64,000 bases of DNA from Phycisphaeraceae bacterium (lineage in GTDB: Bacteria; Planctomycetota; Phycisphaerae; Phycisphaerales; UBA1924), in assembly GCA_020639155.1 (NCBI GenBank), contig JACKHF010000001.1, positions 992,001 through 1,056,000 on the forward strand. The letters run 5' to 3'. Position numbers and translations under genes: made by a program. The notes below the pieces were generated by a model. The model had not been told where the DNA came from. It did not search any database and saw only the letters and a list, made by a program, of their open reading frames with translations. Shown here in pieces: positions 1-8,419 of the stretch (within the stretch, counting starts at the first letter, position 1; each line of letters begins with the position of its first letter).

Positions 1-1602
1 GCCGACCTTGTAACGCTCATTGAGCAGTTGCTCGACGAATGTCCGGACAGCACGGCCGAGATGGTGCGTGGCCTTCCAGCAGACTCTGTCTCGCTCGAAC
101 TGCTGCCGATGTTGATCAGAAGATGCCCTCTCAAATCAAGCAGTATTAATGACTATTACATCTCCGACACACTTCGTCTGCGCGGTCGTGACGCAGTTCC
201 TGTGCTCTTTGAGGGCATGCGCTCAAACGACTCCGAGTATGCGACAAAGTGCGCCAGCGTGCTTGGCCAGATGTACTTTGATCAGCCGAATCCGCCAGCC
301 GTGCCCAACCCTGACCCTGAGATTGTTGATGCGCTTCTTCAGATGCACCGCGACCCCGCGCTCAGAGACCTTGCGCTCATCGCAATGCAGAACAAGTCCC
401 TGCTGTTGGCAAATCCACCGTTGCGCGAAGTTGTTCTGCCACTCATGTTCGATGGCTCGATACCAATGAACTCATCGCTGCTCAAGGAGATGTACCACAA
501 GCGAATCAATCACGACACAGTGCTCGCGCACATGCGGGACAAATATCGAGGTATCGACCCAGCGAATCTGACGGGCGCAGATCGCCGGGAATACTTTGTG
601 TACTTCCCTCATGCTGCAGCAGTGCCGGACCAAGAGCAGTTCATCGCCGATGCTCGCGCGTTGTGGCAGACAGCAAAGGAAGACCATGCAAAGCGTGCTG
701 CACATCCGGACAATGTGAACGACCGCCCCGCGTTCGACTCACCCAGCGTGAGACTGACAAGGATCTTTGAGACACTGAAGCAGGTCCATGCACCGAGCGA
801 AGATACCGTCAGACTGCTCCTTGATATGACAATCGAGTGGGAACGATGCCAACAGGCATCTGCTCGTGGAGAAACCTGCACGACGTTTTCTCTCAGTCCA
901 AGCTTTCCCGAGCAGGTGCTTGCAACATACCTGAAGCACACACCTTCATACTGGCCGATGGTGCTCGATGCACTAAAGAACGAACGCTGGGCACTGGTCG
1001 CTGTGTTCCCGCATGATTCATTGGGCATCGGCCTGTTCCCTGATCTGGAAGGGCCCGAGCTTCCACCCGAACTCATGAACCAGTTCGCTGATGCGCTGCT
1101 GTCGTCGGCACCATCGTACGAAGAACCGGGCAGCAAATCTCATTTACGGTATGAGTTCGAATCAGATCTGATCCTCTATGTTGCAGCAATCAACTGCATC
1201 CACACTGACGATCCTCGCAAGCTGGCAAGACTCAGCGAGGCGATCGAGTTCGGACCGCAGCGCGTTGCAACGCTCGCGCTCAAACGCGTTGGCAATATAG
1301 ACAACCGCTCACCTGAAATGATCTCGGTTATCAGAAAGGGGCTGTCGCACGAGTGCTCGTCGATGCGGATCGCTGCGATACAAGCAGCGACAATGCTTGA
1401 TACAGAAGCAGCAGCGGAGTTTATCGAGCCGATCATCGAAGCGACGCTTGCGCCCGATGTCAGTGGCATCATCGTGATATCAGCACTCAGACTCTTCGAG
1501 AAACACAAGATTGACGATCCGCGTGTTCACGCATTTATTGATGAGTTGTACCGAAGAAACTCAGATCTTTTCTTTCATGTCCGCGTAACTCGCGTGAGAT
1601 AG
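1..1602 (+). CDS. HEAT-repeat-like protein, 5' end cut by the window edge
   Basis: The frame is open from base 1, so the true start lies left of the window; the TTG at 28 is probably internal. The visible 533 residues are soluble, helix-rich and punctuated by pairs of leucine/alanine-rich helices (for example around 'LSHECSSMRIAAIQAATML' near the C-terminus), the look of HEAT or ARM scaffolds, which bind proteins. No catalytic motif or membrane segment is visible. The stop lies 2 bases from the convergent LOG-family gene. The function is unknown; the repeat call rests on helical periodicity seen by eye and is moderate. Confidence 0.55.
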   Translation, partial: ADLVTLIEQLLDECPDSTAEMVRGLPADSVSLELLPMLIRRCPLKSSSINDYYISDTLRLRGRDAVPVLFEGMRSNDSEYATKCASVLGQMYFDQPNPPAVPNPDPEIVDALLQMHRDPALRDLALIAMQNKSLLLANPPLREVVLPLMFDGSIPMNSSLLKEMYHKRINHDTVLAHMRDKYRGIDPANLTGADRREYFVYFPHAAAVPDQEQFIADARALWQTAKEDHAKRAAHPDNVNDRPAFDSPSVRLTRIFETLKQVHAPSEDTVRLLLDMTIEWERCQQASARGETCTTFSLSPSFPEQVLATYLKHTPSYWPMVLDALKNERWALVAVFPHDSLGIGLFPDLEGPELPPELMNQFADALLSSAPSYEEPGSKSHLRYEFESDLILYVAAINCIHTDDPRKLARLSEAIEFGPQRVATLALKRVGNIDNRSPEMISVIRKGLSHECSSMRIAAIQAATMLDTEAAAEFIEPIIEATLAPDVSGIIVISALRLFEKHKIDDPRVHAFIDELYRRNSDLFFHVRVTRVR

Positions 1603-1604
1603 CC

Positions 1605-2747
1605 TCAACCCATCACATCGAAGCTGTTGATCCGATCAATCATCGCACGGAGCAGGCCGAACTTGTGCTTTGTGTGTGTGAAAACCAATCGTGGCAGATC
1701 CAGATGCACCTGCTCCTGCGGGAGCGCGTCCTGCTGGGTGATGGTGCCTTCCTCGATCAGCACACCAAACTCATCGGCCAGCGCGCTGATGTCCTGCTGC
1801 GACAGCTTGTGCTTGATGCGGATGACGAGCTGATCGCCGACGTATCGCGATGAGTGGTAGTTGCGGTAGAACCGCTGGATGTGGTCGCACGCGTCCTGCG
1901 CCGAGTGCGAGATGTGGTAGAGATGCAAGTCCTCTTTGCTGATGAATCCGCCATCGAGGAGCGCTGTGCGCACCCACGTGTCGAACTTCTCCCAGTAGGT
2001 GTTGCCCGCGCCCTCGAGCAGCACAACGGGCATGATGGGCGCTTTGCCGGTCTGGATGAGTGTGAGCGCCTCGTAGGCCTCGTCCATCGTGCCGAACCCG
2101 CCGGGGAAGAGCGAGATCGCCTGCGACTGCGACAAGAACATGAGCTTGCGCGTGAAGAAATACCTGAAGTGGATGAGCTTGTCGTCGCCGGTGATGACGT
2201 GGTTGGCGGTGGTCTCGAACGGCAAACGGATCGCCACACCGAACGATTGTTCGCGCCCCGGGCCGACGTGACCAGCCTGCATGATGCCGCCGCCAGCGCC
2301 GGTGATGACCATCCAGCCGTGGTCGGCCATCATCTTCGAGAACTCGACCGCTGCAATGTAATCCGGATGGTCCTCGGGCGTGCGCGCCGAGCCGAAGATC
2401 GTGATCTTCTTCGGCTCCGGGTATCGCGCAAACACGCGGTAGGCGTATCGCATCTCCTTGACCGCTGCGGAGACGAGCTTGAGCTCGCCCGAGTGTCTGC
2501 CGTCGGGGATGAGCTTAATTGCTGAATCAATAAGATCGCGAACCAGGCTCGCCTCGTACGATTGCGTATCTGCGCCGACGCGCTCGAGCAGATCGTTGAT
2601 CTCATCAGAGAACTCGGACTCGCGGCGTGATCGCTTGCGTGATGGCGCGCGCTCGGGCTCTGACACAAAGCTCTCGAACCCGCGCTCTGTGGTCGGGCCT
2701 GAGATGGGATCGCCGGACTGTTCGTTTGGATTGGTGTCGTTGTTCAT
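1605..2747 (-). CDS. LOG-family (lysine decarboxylase-like fold) nucleotide hydrolase
   Basis: A 380-residue protein of the LOG family, whose characterised members cleave nucleoside 5'-monophosphates (cytokinin riboside monophosphates in plants, purine nucleotides for bacterial PpnN) to base and ribose 5-phosphate in the cytoplasm. Seen: a Rossmann start 'ITIFGSAR' near residue 115, the glycine stretch 'GAGGGIMQAG' at about 150-159, and the family signature PGGFGTMDE at 215-223. A charged N-terminal extension of about 110 residues precedes the core, longer than in minimal LOG proteins. The start is placed at the ATG of MNNDTN; an upstream in-frame ATG at 2807 would add 20 residues of odd composition. 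The exact substrate cannot be told. Confidence 0.88.
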   Translation of the reverse strand: MNNDTNPNEQSGDPISGPTTERGFESFVSEPERAPSRKRSRRESEFSDEINDLLERVGADTQSYEASLVRDLIDSAIKLIPDGRHSGELKLVSAAVKEMRYAYRVFARYPEPKKITIFGSARTPEDHPDYIAAVEFSKMMADHGWMVITGAGGGIMQAGHVGPGREQSFGVAIRLPFETTANHVITGDDKLIHFRYFFTRKLMFLSQSQAISLFPGGFGTMDEAYEALTLIQTGKAPIMPVVLLEGAGNTYWEKFDTWVRTALLDGGFISKEDLHLYHISHSAQDACDHIQRFYRNYHSSRYVGDQLVIRIKHKLSQQDISALADEFGVLIEEGTITQQDALPQEQVHLDLPRLVFTHTKHKFGLLRAMIDRINSFDVMG

Positions 2748-2840
2748 GTGGTACTTCGTGTGAATCTGTTGTGGATGTGTGCGCGCACGCCAGCGTACAC
2801 ATCCCATCGGCGTGTTTCACCCATATATCGCAGAAAACAG

Positions 2841-3752
2841 TCACTTCAAGCCCGTGTGAGCAGCATCCCACTCGATGAGCAGCGCCCGCAGTTCGTCGGC
2901 GACATCCACCATCGCGGTCGAGGGTGTGAGCGCGTGCGGATGGTCGATGATCGCGACGCGACGGCTTGCGATCGCGGGGATTGAGTCGTGGTCTGCCATC
3001 GCGCCGAGCATCGCCAGCGTGTCCTCGATCGACCGCTCAACCTGTGGCGCGTCTGATGATCTGGGCGCAAACAACACGATCTGTTGCGGCAAGCGGCGGA
3101 TGACATCCTCAAGATCGAGCGTGATATACGCGCTGCCATCAATAATCGCGGATCTGCCACCGAGCGATTCGAGCAGCTGCGCGTGCCACGACCCCGGACC
3201 AAATGCTGCAATGGGCTCGATCGACGCCAGCAGCAGCGTTGTGTCTGTGGACTCAATGCTCTCGATGCGCGCAAAGCGTTCGTTGATCTGTGTGCTGATG
3301 GATCGCGACGGATCGAACCGGCATTGTGCAGTATCAATCTCACTCCCAAAGAGCGCAACAAGGTCGTCTGCGCACTGACTGATCTCGCGGAGTTCGAGCA
3401 GGCGAAAATCTTTGAGTTGCCAATCACGCGATTGGGCATACTCGCTGAGTCTCGCGGGTAGCTCGCGCGTCCCCCACTGCGTCAGCACGTGCGTCGGGTT
3501 CACGCGCAGGAGTGTCTCGTAATCGAGCCCGGACTGGTCGCCGCAGATGGGGACGCTCGGATCGGTCACGGTGTCCCACGCGTGCCTGCCCACGATGAGA
3601 TGCGCCATGCCGAGATCGTGCATCGTGATCGCAAGCGCTGGTGAGAGCACCACTACTCTGGGTGCTGAGGAGGACGGTGGCACCGGGGGCCGCCGGGAGC
3701 ATCCCAGCATCACCACGCACGAGAGAAGAACCAGAACGACGCTGCGAATCAT
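2841..3752 (-). CDS. BtuF/TroA-like ABC transporter substrate-binding lipoprotein
   Basis: 303 residues. The N-terminus is a lipoprotein signal: a short charged start, a Val/Leu-rich core and a lipobox VMLGC with the modifiable cysteine at residue 18, followed by a Pro/Ser linker. The body starts 'RVVVLSPALAITMHDLGM' and continues 'LIVGRHAWDT', 'VNPTHVLTQWG', the pattern of class III periplasmic binding proteins for cobalamin or iron complexes, with two lobes and a long connecting helix. No permease or ATPase gene is adjacent, so the ligand and transporter are unknown. The start was chosen to put the signal peptide at the N-terminus; it is divergent from 3825, with a 72-bp shared promoter region. 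Confidence 0.78.
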   Translation of the reverse strand: MIRSVVLVLLSCVVMLGCSRRPPVPPSSSAPRVVVLSPALAITMHDLGMAHLIVGRHAWDTVTDPSVPICGDQSGLDYETLLRVNPTHVLTQWGTRELPARLSEYAQSRDWQLKDFRLLELREISQCADDLVALFGSEIDTAQCRFDPSRSISTQINERFARIESIESTDTTLLLASIEPIAAFGPGSWHAQLLESLGGRSAIIDGSAYITLDLEDVIRRLPQQIVLFAPRSSDAPQVERSIEDTLAMLGAMADHDSIPAIASRRVAIIDHPHALTPSTAMVDVADELRALLIEWDAAHTGLK

Positions 3753-3824
3753 GCGAAAGTGTATCTGTGCAGCACGGGCGGTCTGGTCTACGCTACACAA
3801 CCGGACAGCATTGGGAGGACTTGC

Positions 3825-4544
3825 ATGGACGTTCGCGTGATCAGCATCGGCGCTTTGGCATCACATCCATTGCGCAAGGAGCCCGCGGGCGATCGCACGG
3901 GCCACGCCACTATAACACTTGTGCGTACGAAGGGTCGCGCAATCCTTGTTGATCCCGGGCTTCCCGCGCCTGCGGTCGCTGCGCTGCTGCCCGAGCGTGC
4001 AGGCATCGAAGCCGACCAGATCACACACGTCTTCCTGACGCGATTCTCTCCGGACACCGCACGCGGGATCAGACTCTTCGACCACGCGACGTGGTGGATC
4101 CATAACGACGAGCGCGAGCAGATCGGATTGCATCTTGCAACAAAGCTGCGTGAACTGATCGATGCTTCCGGCCCCGGGAGCGCGGACGAAGATGACGAGT
4201 CCGGCATCATGCACGCGCTGCAGCAGGACATCGCGGTGCTCCAGCGGTTCGAACCCGCGCCCGATCGACTGATCGAGGATCAGGACTCGCGTGCGGACCT
4301 GTTTCCACTCCCCGGTGTATCACCCGGGCTTGCGGGACTCCTGATCCCGCAGTCGCGCAGGACGCTGCTGATCACGGGTGACGCGATCGCAACGACAGAG
4401 CATCTTGCAAAGGGTGCGGTCATCTCGCCGTGCCACGATCTTGAGCAGGCGAAGGAGAGCTTCGCCGAAGCGGTCGAGATCGCGGACGTGATTATCCCCG
4501 GCAGAGACAACGTGCTGTTCAACGACGCGCGGCAAATGTTTTGA
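3825..4544 (+). CDS. Metallo-beta-lactamase-fold protein with degraded metal site
   Basis: 239 residues. 'ITLVRTKGRAILVDPGLP' followed by 'ITHVFLTRFSPDTARGIRLF' matches the first strands and the position where metallo-beta-lactamase-fold hydrolases carry HxHxDH, but here the histidines are absent (LTRFSPD). Later 'LFPLPGVSPGLAGLLI' and 'TLLITGDAIATTEHL' resemble the strand with the conserved GD of the fold. It may therefore be non-catalytic or bind metal differently. A good ribosome site, GGGAGGA at 3813-3819, precedes the ATG at 3825; the in-frame ATG at 3759 would add 22 residues lacking that site. The next gene is convergent with 1 base between the stops. Confidence 0.6.
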   Translation: MDVRVISIGALASHPLRKEPAGDRTGHATITLVRTKGRAILVDPGLPAPAVAALLPERAGIEADQITHVFLTRFSPDTARGIRLFDHATWWIHNDEREQIGLHLATKLRELIDASGPGSADEDDESGIMHALQQDIAVLQRFEPAPDRLIEDQDSRADLFPLPGVSPGLAGLLIPQSRRTLLITGDAIATTEHLAKGAVISPCHDLEQAKESFAEAVEIADVIIPGRDNVLFNDARQMF

Positions 4545-4545
4545 T

Positions 4546-6048
4546 CTAGTACACCTTGCCGATTTGCGCGCCGGGGTAGAACGTCTCAAGCATCTTCTCG
4601 TGCGACCAGCCCTTCTCTGCAAAGCCCTGCGCACAGAACTGGCACATGCCAACGCCGTGCCCCCAGCCGCGACCGTTGATGGTGATACTCTGCCCCTCGA
4701 TGAACACCTCGAAGTCACCTGATCGCACGAGATCGTTTGTGCCAGGCCGACCGATGTTTGCCGTCTCGTTCAGAGCGACGCGCAGATCCTCGGCTCGTAG
4801 TTTGTACGTTTTCCCCTTGCTGTCTTTTATCTCGTACCACCCGGGGCGCTTACTGATACTTCGTCGATACACCTTGATGCTGGAGAGCGATTCCATGTCC
4901 ATCATCGCGTGCTTGTTGCGCCTGCCCCACGCGCGCAGACGTGTTTCCACGTCTTTTCGGGTGCGTTTGATTGTCCAGCGATAGAACTTTGAGTCCTCGC
5001 ATGCGCTCTCGCGATCTGACCCCTGCAGTGCGGGCAGACTGTTGAAAGCCATTGATCCAGTGGCTGGCCAGACATCTGCAGCTGCTGCAGGCCTGCCGCC
5101 GCACGTGCTGGAGTAGTACGCGCGCACGAGTTCGCCATCGTCAACCAGCACCATACCGCGCGTTCGCTCGACAGCGCGCTGGGCCGATGCAATCTCGACA
5201 GCACCGCCGTACACCTGATCGAGATCCGTAGATTCCAGATCGACCGAGCCGCCGCGCTCCAGTCTTCGGAGCGATTCGTGCAGCGCGTACGACCGTGCTG
5301 CGATCGCCTGCGCCATCAACGTTTCCTCGTCCCACGACGTCGGCAATTCCTTTGCGAGCACGCCAACGAGGTACCGCTCCATCGCGACCTCGTTGATCGC
5401 GTCAAGACCAGCAGCAGCACTCGAGCTGTTCGGCGAGAGCAGCACCGATCCTGGATACGACGCATCGCCGATATCGATCGTGAGCTTGGCGTGTGGCACG
5501 CGCGGGTCCGCATTGCTGACCAGCGCCGAGATGTAGTTGACCACCTTGCCCTGCGCATCGCGCAGTGTAATACCGTTGCCGTTCCGCTGGGCAACCACGG
5601 GAGAAAACAGCAGCTCACCGTTGACATCACCGTCGCTTGATCTCACCAGTATCCGGTTTGCGCCCTTGAGTTCGATCCTTTGCTCGTTGCGCGCGATGCG
5701 CACATTCAGCATCGGCTCAGCCCGCACGGATTCACGCAGGTTCTTCATGAGCGAACCGGACGCAAGCGTCGTGCTTCCGGTGGAACCACCGGTGAGGAAT
5801 GGCCCAACGCACGATGGCACGAGCAGACCAAGCGCAAGAATCCCGATCGCACCGATGGCTGCTGTGCGCGTGGAGACTTCCTTCTGATTGTGCTCCCTCT
5901 TGTGACGACGTGATCGATGCCGTGACATGGTGCTCTGTGCAGCAGATGTCTCTGTCTCAATGTGCGATTCTGGCGCAGAAACACCACCATCAAACAGGCT
6001 GGCCTGGAGCTGATCTTCATTCTCGTTGTGCGTGCGCACGTCATCCAT
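4546..6048 (-). CDS. SpoIID/LytB-domain protein, membrane-anchored
   Basis: About 500 residues. A basic cytoplasmic N-terminus of 60 residues is followed by one membrane segment (about 61-85, 'AAIGAIGILALGLLVPSC'), then an extracytoplasmic region. The SpoIID/LytB domain is recognised by 'QAIAARSYAL', 'QVYGG', 'AYYSSTCGG' and the C-terminal 'GRGWGHGVGMCQFCAQGFA'. SpoIID proteins are lytic transglycosylases acting on peptidoglycan from which stem peptides have been removed; in spore formers they act in engulfment. In a diderm non-spore-former a role in cell-wall turnover is inferred. Two in-frame starts (6069, 6048) are possible. The gene is divergent from dprA across 77 bp. Confidence 0.85.
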   Translation of the reverse strand: MDDVRTHNENEDQLQASLFDGGVSAPESHIETETSAAQSTMSRHRSRRHKREHNQKEVSTRTAAIGAIGILALGLLVPSCVGPFLTGGSTGSTTLASGSLMKNLRESVRAEPMLNVRIARNEQRIELKGANRILVRSSDGDVNGELLFSPVVAQRNGNGITLRDAQGKVVNYISALVSNADPRVPHAKLTIDIGDASYPGSVLLSPNSSSAAAGLDAINEVAMERYLVGVLAKELPTSWDEETLMAQAIAARSYALHESLRRLERGGSVDLESTDLDQVYGGAVEIASAQRAVERTRGMVLVDDGELVRAYYSSTCGGRPAAAADVWPATGSMAFNSLPALQGSDRESACEDSKFYRWTIKRTRKDVETRLRAWGRRNKHAMMDMESLSSIKVYRRSISKRPGWYEIKDSKGKTYKLRAEDLRVALNETANIGRPGTNDLVRSGDFEVFIEGQSITINGRGWGHGVGMCQFCAQGFAEKGWSHEKMLETFYPGAQIGKVY

Positions 6049-6125
6049 GCCGAATGCTACCTCTCTCAACAGATCGATACCCCTCTGACCCAGCAGCTTG
6101 CAAACTGTCAGGTCTTTGTTAGAAT

Positions 6126-7292
6126 ATGCTCATGACGGATTCCCCCGCCACAGCACAATCGCATGATCTGCATCAGCTGCTCGCGCTGACGCTGGCCGAC
6201 GGGCTCGGCCCCGTGCTGACCGCGCGGATGCTGAGCACCTTCGGATCACCCGATGCTGTGATGGGCGCATCGGCAAGCGCTCTTGCGCGCGTCCACGGAA
6301 TCGGCGAGAAAAAAGCAGCCGGGATCAAACGCTCGTTTGAGACATCGCACACCAGGGTCGAGCATGAACTCGCGCTCGCGAACAAGCACAATGTCACACT
6401 CATCCCGATCGGTGATCCTGCCTATCCGGCGCTGCTTGCAACCATCCACGACCCCCCGACCATCCTGTATGTCCGTGGATCCATCACGCCGGAGGACTCG
6501 GTCTCAGTTGCTATTGTTGGTGCTCGCGCATGCACGCACTATGGAATAGAGCAGGCTGCGCGATTCGCAACGATGCTCAGCAGATCCGGGCTGACGATCG
6601 TCTCGGGCGGCGCACGCGGGATCGACACCAGCGCCCATCGCGCATCGCTCACCTCCAGCGGGCGAACCATCGCTGTGCTCGGCTGCGGGCTCTCCCACTG
6701 CTATCCGCCGGAAAACAAGCAACTCTTCGATGAGATTGCCAGCGGTCACGGCGCGATCATCTCTGCACTTCCGATGAATACCGCCCCCGAACCGAAGAAC
6801 TTCCCGCCACGCAATCGCATCATCTCCGCATTGTCTCTTGGCACGCTGGTCGTCGAAGCCGGCAAGCGATCCGGCGCGCTCATCACCGCACGTCTGGCAG
6901 CAGAGGAGCACCATCGCGAGGTCTTCGCGCTTCCGGGCAGGGTCGATTCGTCGGTCAGCGAAGGGACAAACAACCTTATCGTGTCCGGCGGCGCAGCAGC
7001 CGTCACAGAACCCGCGCACATCCTTGAAAAACTTCAGGGGAGCGCGCACACGCTCATTCGTGGTGCGCATGATGCCACGCTTGTCCAGCACGAAGACACC
7101 AGAGGAAAGACCGTTGCTGCACCGTCCGATCCAATCCATAAAACGATCTTTGAAGCACTCGAAGAGCCCCTCTCAGCGGATCAACTCGTCGAGCGCACGA
7201 ATATCACGGCACACGAAGTTGGCGCAGCACTCACCATGATGGAACTGACGGGACACATCGCACGCAACGGAGCGCGATTTGAACGAAAATAG
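6126..7292 (+). CDS. dprA: DNA-processing protein DprA/Smf
   Basis: 388 residues, the usual length. DprA binds incoming single-stranded DNA during transformation and loads RecA. Domains in order: N-terminal helix-hairpin-helix ('GLGPVLTARML', 'VHGIGEKKA', about residues 26-65); the extended Rossmann core with 'GGARGIDTSAH' at 161-171, 'VLGCGL', 'PRNRIISALS', 'EAGKRSGALITARLA' and 'FALPGRVDSSVSEGTNNLI'; and a C-terminal winged helix (from about 330, 'LSADQLVERTNITAHEVGAA'). The start is ATG at 6126 with another in-frame ATG two codons on. The 3' end abuts the convergent gene with 5 bases between stops. Confidence 0.95.
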   Translation: MLMTDSPATAQSHDLHQLLALTLADGLGPVLTARMLSTFGSPDAVMGASASALARVHGIGEKKAAGIKRSFETSHTRVEHELALANKHNVTLIPIGDPAYPALLATIHDPPTILYVRGSITPEDSVSVAIVGARACTHYGIEQAARFATMLSRSGLTIVSGGARGIDTSAHRASLTSSGRTIAVLGCGLSHCYPPENKQLFDEIASGHGAIISALPMNTAPEPKNFPPRNRIISALSLGTLVVEAGKRSGALITARLAAEEHHREVFALPGRVDSSVSEGTNNLIVSGGAAAVTEPAHILEKLQGSAHTLIRGAHDATLVQHEDTRGKTVAAPSDPIHKTIFEALEEPLSADQLVERTNITAHEVGAALTMMELTGHIARNGARFERK

Positions 7293-7297
7293 CACCT

Positions 7298-8338
7298 CTA
7301 ACGATTCTTCACTATTTCCATCAGCTTGGCGCGGATGTCCTCGTACGACGCATCGACGGGCATCGTGCCAAGATTTAGATGACTTCCACGGATGGTTTGC
7401 CCGAGCGCAGCCGTGACCGGTTTGCCCTCGAACACGCCATACTCGAAATCAATGATCTCCGTCAGATCGCCAGTTGCTTCATCCCAGATGCGGAAACTCA
7501 ACGGCTTGACAATGCCGTCAGCCATTGTGCGTTCCTTCTCACTCATGTTGAAGTGGACATCAACACGTTTCCCATTGACTTCGATTGATTCCAGCAGCAT
7601 CCACGCGAGATTATTCTTTTCATCTGCAAACTTCTTCATCGCCTGCTGCGCGACCTTGTATCCATCCTCCCGCTTGCCATCTTTCATCAGCGACTGCGCT
7701 TTGCGGTAGAGTTGCATTGCGCCTGCATCCGCATTGATGTCAGCATCGCTGCCGACTTTCTGCGCCTTCAGTTCGGCTTCGCCCGGTACCTTGTGCAGCT
7801 CCATGCCCATGAACTGCACCCACGACTTCCCACCATCTGTCGAGTACTCGCCGATCTCTTTCCACGTCATGTCGGTGAGTGTAACTGTGAAGCGGACGTT
7901 CTCACCGCGCCACCACTGCACGTTTCCTGTCTCCTTGTCGATCTGTATCTCAAACTTCTCGAACTCTTCACCAACACGTCGCGCGTAGAACACCGGTTTT
8001 CCGCTCTGCATCTCGATCAGACCGAACGCGTTGTGCCCAACGACCAGATCATCCCCCTCGCCCGCGACGCCAAGCCCTTCGACAATGATCGTTGTCCCAG
8101 CCATGTTCCAGTGCGCACGCTCACGCGCAACCGTGGTTTGCTTCTGGCCGGACCTGTCCATCGCCCATCCCTCACCACGCCAGCGTCCAACCATCTTTGC
8201 CATGGGTGTTTCGGCAAGCTCCTTTGATTTTTCAAGCACGCTGCCAGGGAGCTCCTGCGCCTGCGCACCAACTGGCGCAAAGCCTGCACAACCAACTGCA
8301 ACAGCACAACTCACTACAAAGCCGGATACGCGCAACAT
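7298..8338 (-). CDS. Exported protein with DUF1579/lipocalin-like N-terminal domain
   Basis: 346 residues starting with a Sec signal peptide (MLRVSGFVVSC..., cleavage likely after 'VGAQAQ'). The start ATG at 8338 has an AAAGGAG site a few bases upstream, better than the in-frame ATG at 8362. The first half ('MVGRWRGEGWAMDRSGQ', 'ARERAHWNMAGTTIIVEGLG', 'GHNAFGLIEMQSGK') resembles small periplasmic beta-barrel proteins of the DUF1579 type; 'MDRSGQKQTTV' and 'MTWKEIGEYSTDGGKSW' fit that fold. The second half is a helical, Lys-rich stretch and a C-terminal region with 'VDVHFNMSEKERTMADGIVKPLSF'. No enzymatic signature; function unknown. Confidence 0.6.
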   Translation of the reverse strand: MLRVSGFVVSCAVAVGCAGFAPVGAQAQELPGSVLEKSKELAETPMAKMVGRWRGEGWAMDRSGQKQTTVARERAHWNMAGTTIIVEGLGVAGEGDDLVVGHNAFGLIEMQSGKPVFYARRVGEEFEKFEIQIDKETGNVQWWRGENVRFTVTLTDMTWKEIGEYSTDGGKSWVQFMGMELHKVPGEAELKAQKVGSDADINADAGAMQLYRKAQSLMKDGKREDGYKVAQQAMKKFADEKNNLAWMLLESIEVNGKRVDVHFNMSEKERTMADGIVKPLSFRIWDEATGDLTEIIDFEYGVFEGKPVTAALGQTIRGSHLNLGTMPVDASYEDIRAKLMEIVKNR

Positions 8339-8352
8339 CGAATGCTCCTTTC

Positions 8353-8396
8353 CAGAAAACAAACCGCGAACGTGCTATCAGTATAACACGTTCGCG
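8353..8396 (-). terminator. Rho-independent terminator of the 8420-9679 gene
   Basis: A perfect 10-bp inverted repeat, cgcgaacgtg (8365-8374) and cacgttcgcg (8387-8396), is followed on the minus strand by GTTTGTTTTC. It sits 24 bases beyond the stop of the dockerin-tagged gene and just ahead of the 8338 start. Confidence 0.8.
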
Positions 8397-8419
8397 TGGG
8401 CTCTGTTTTTCGGCTTGTT

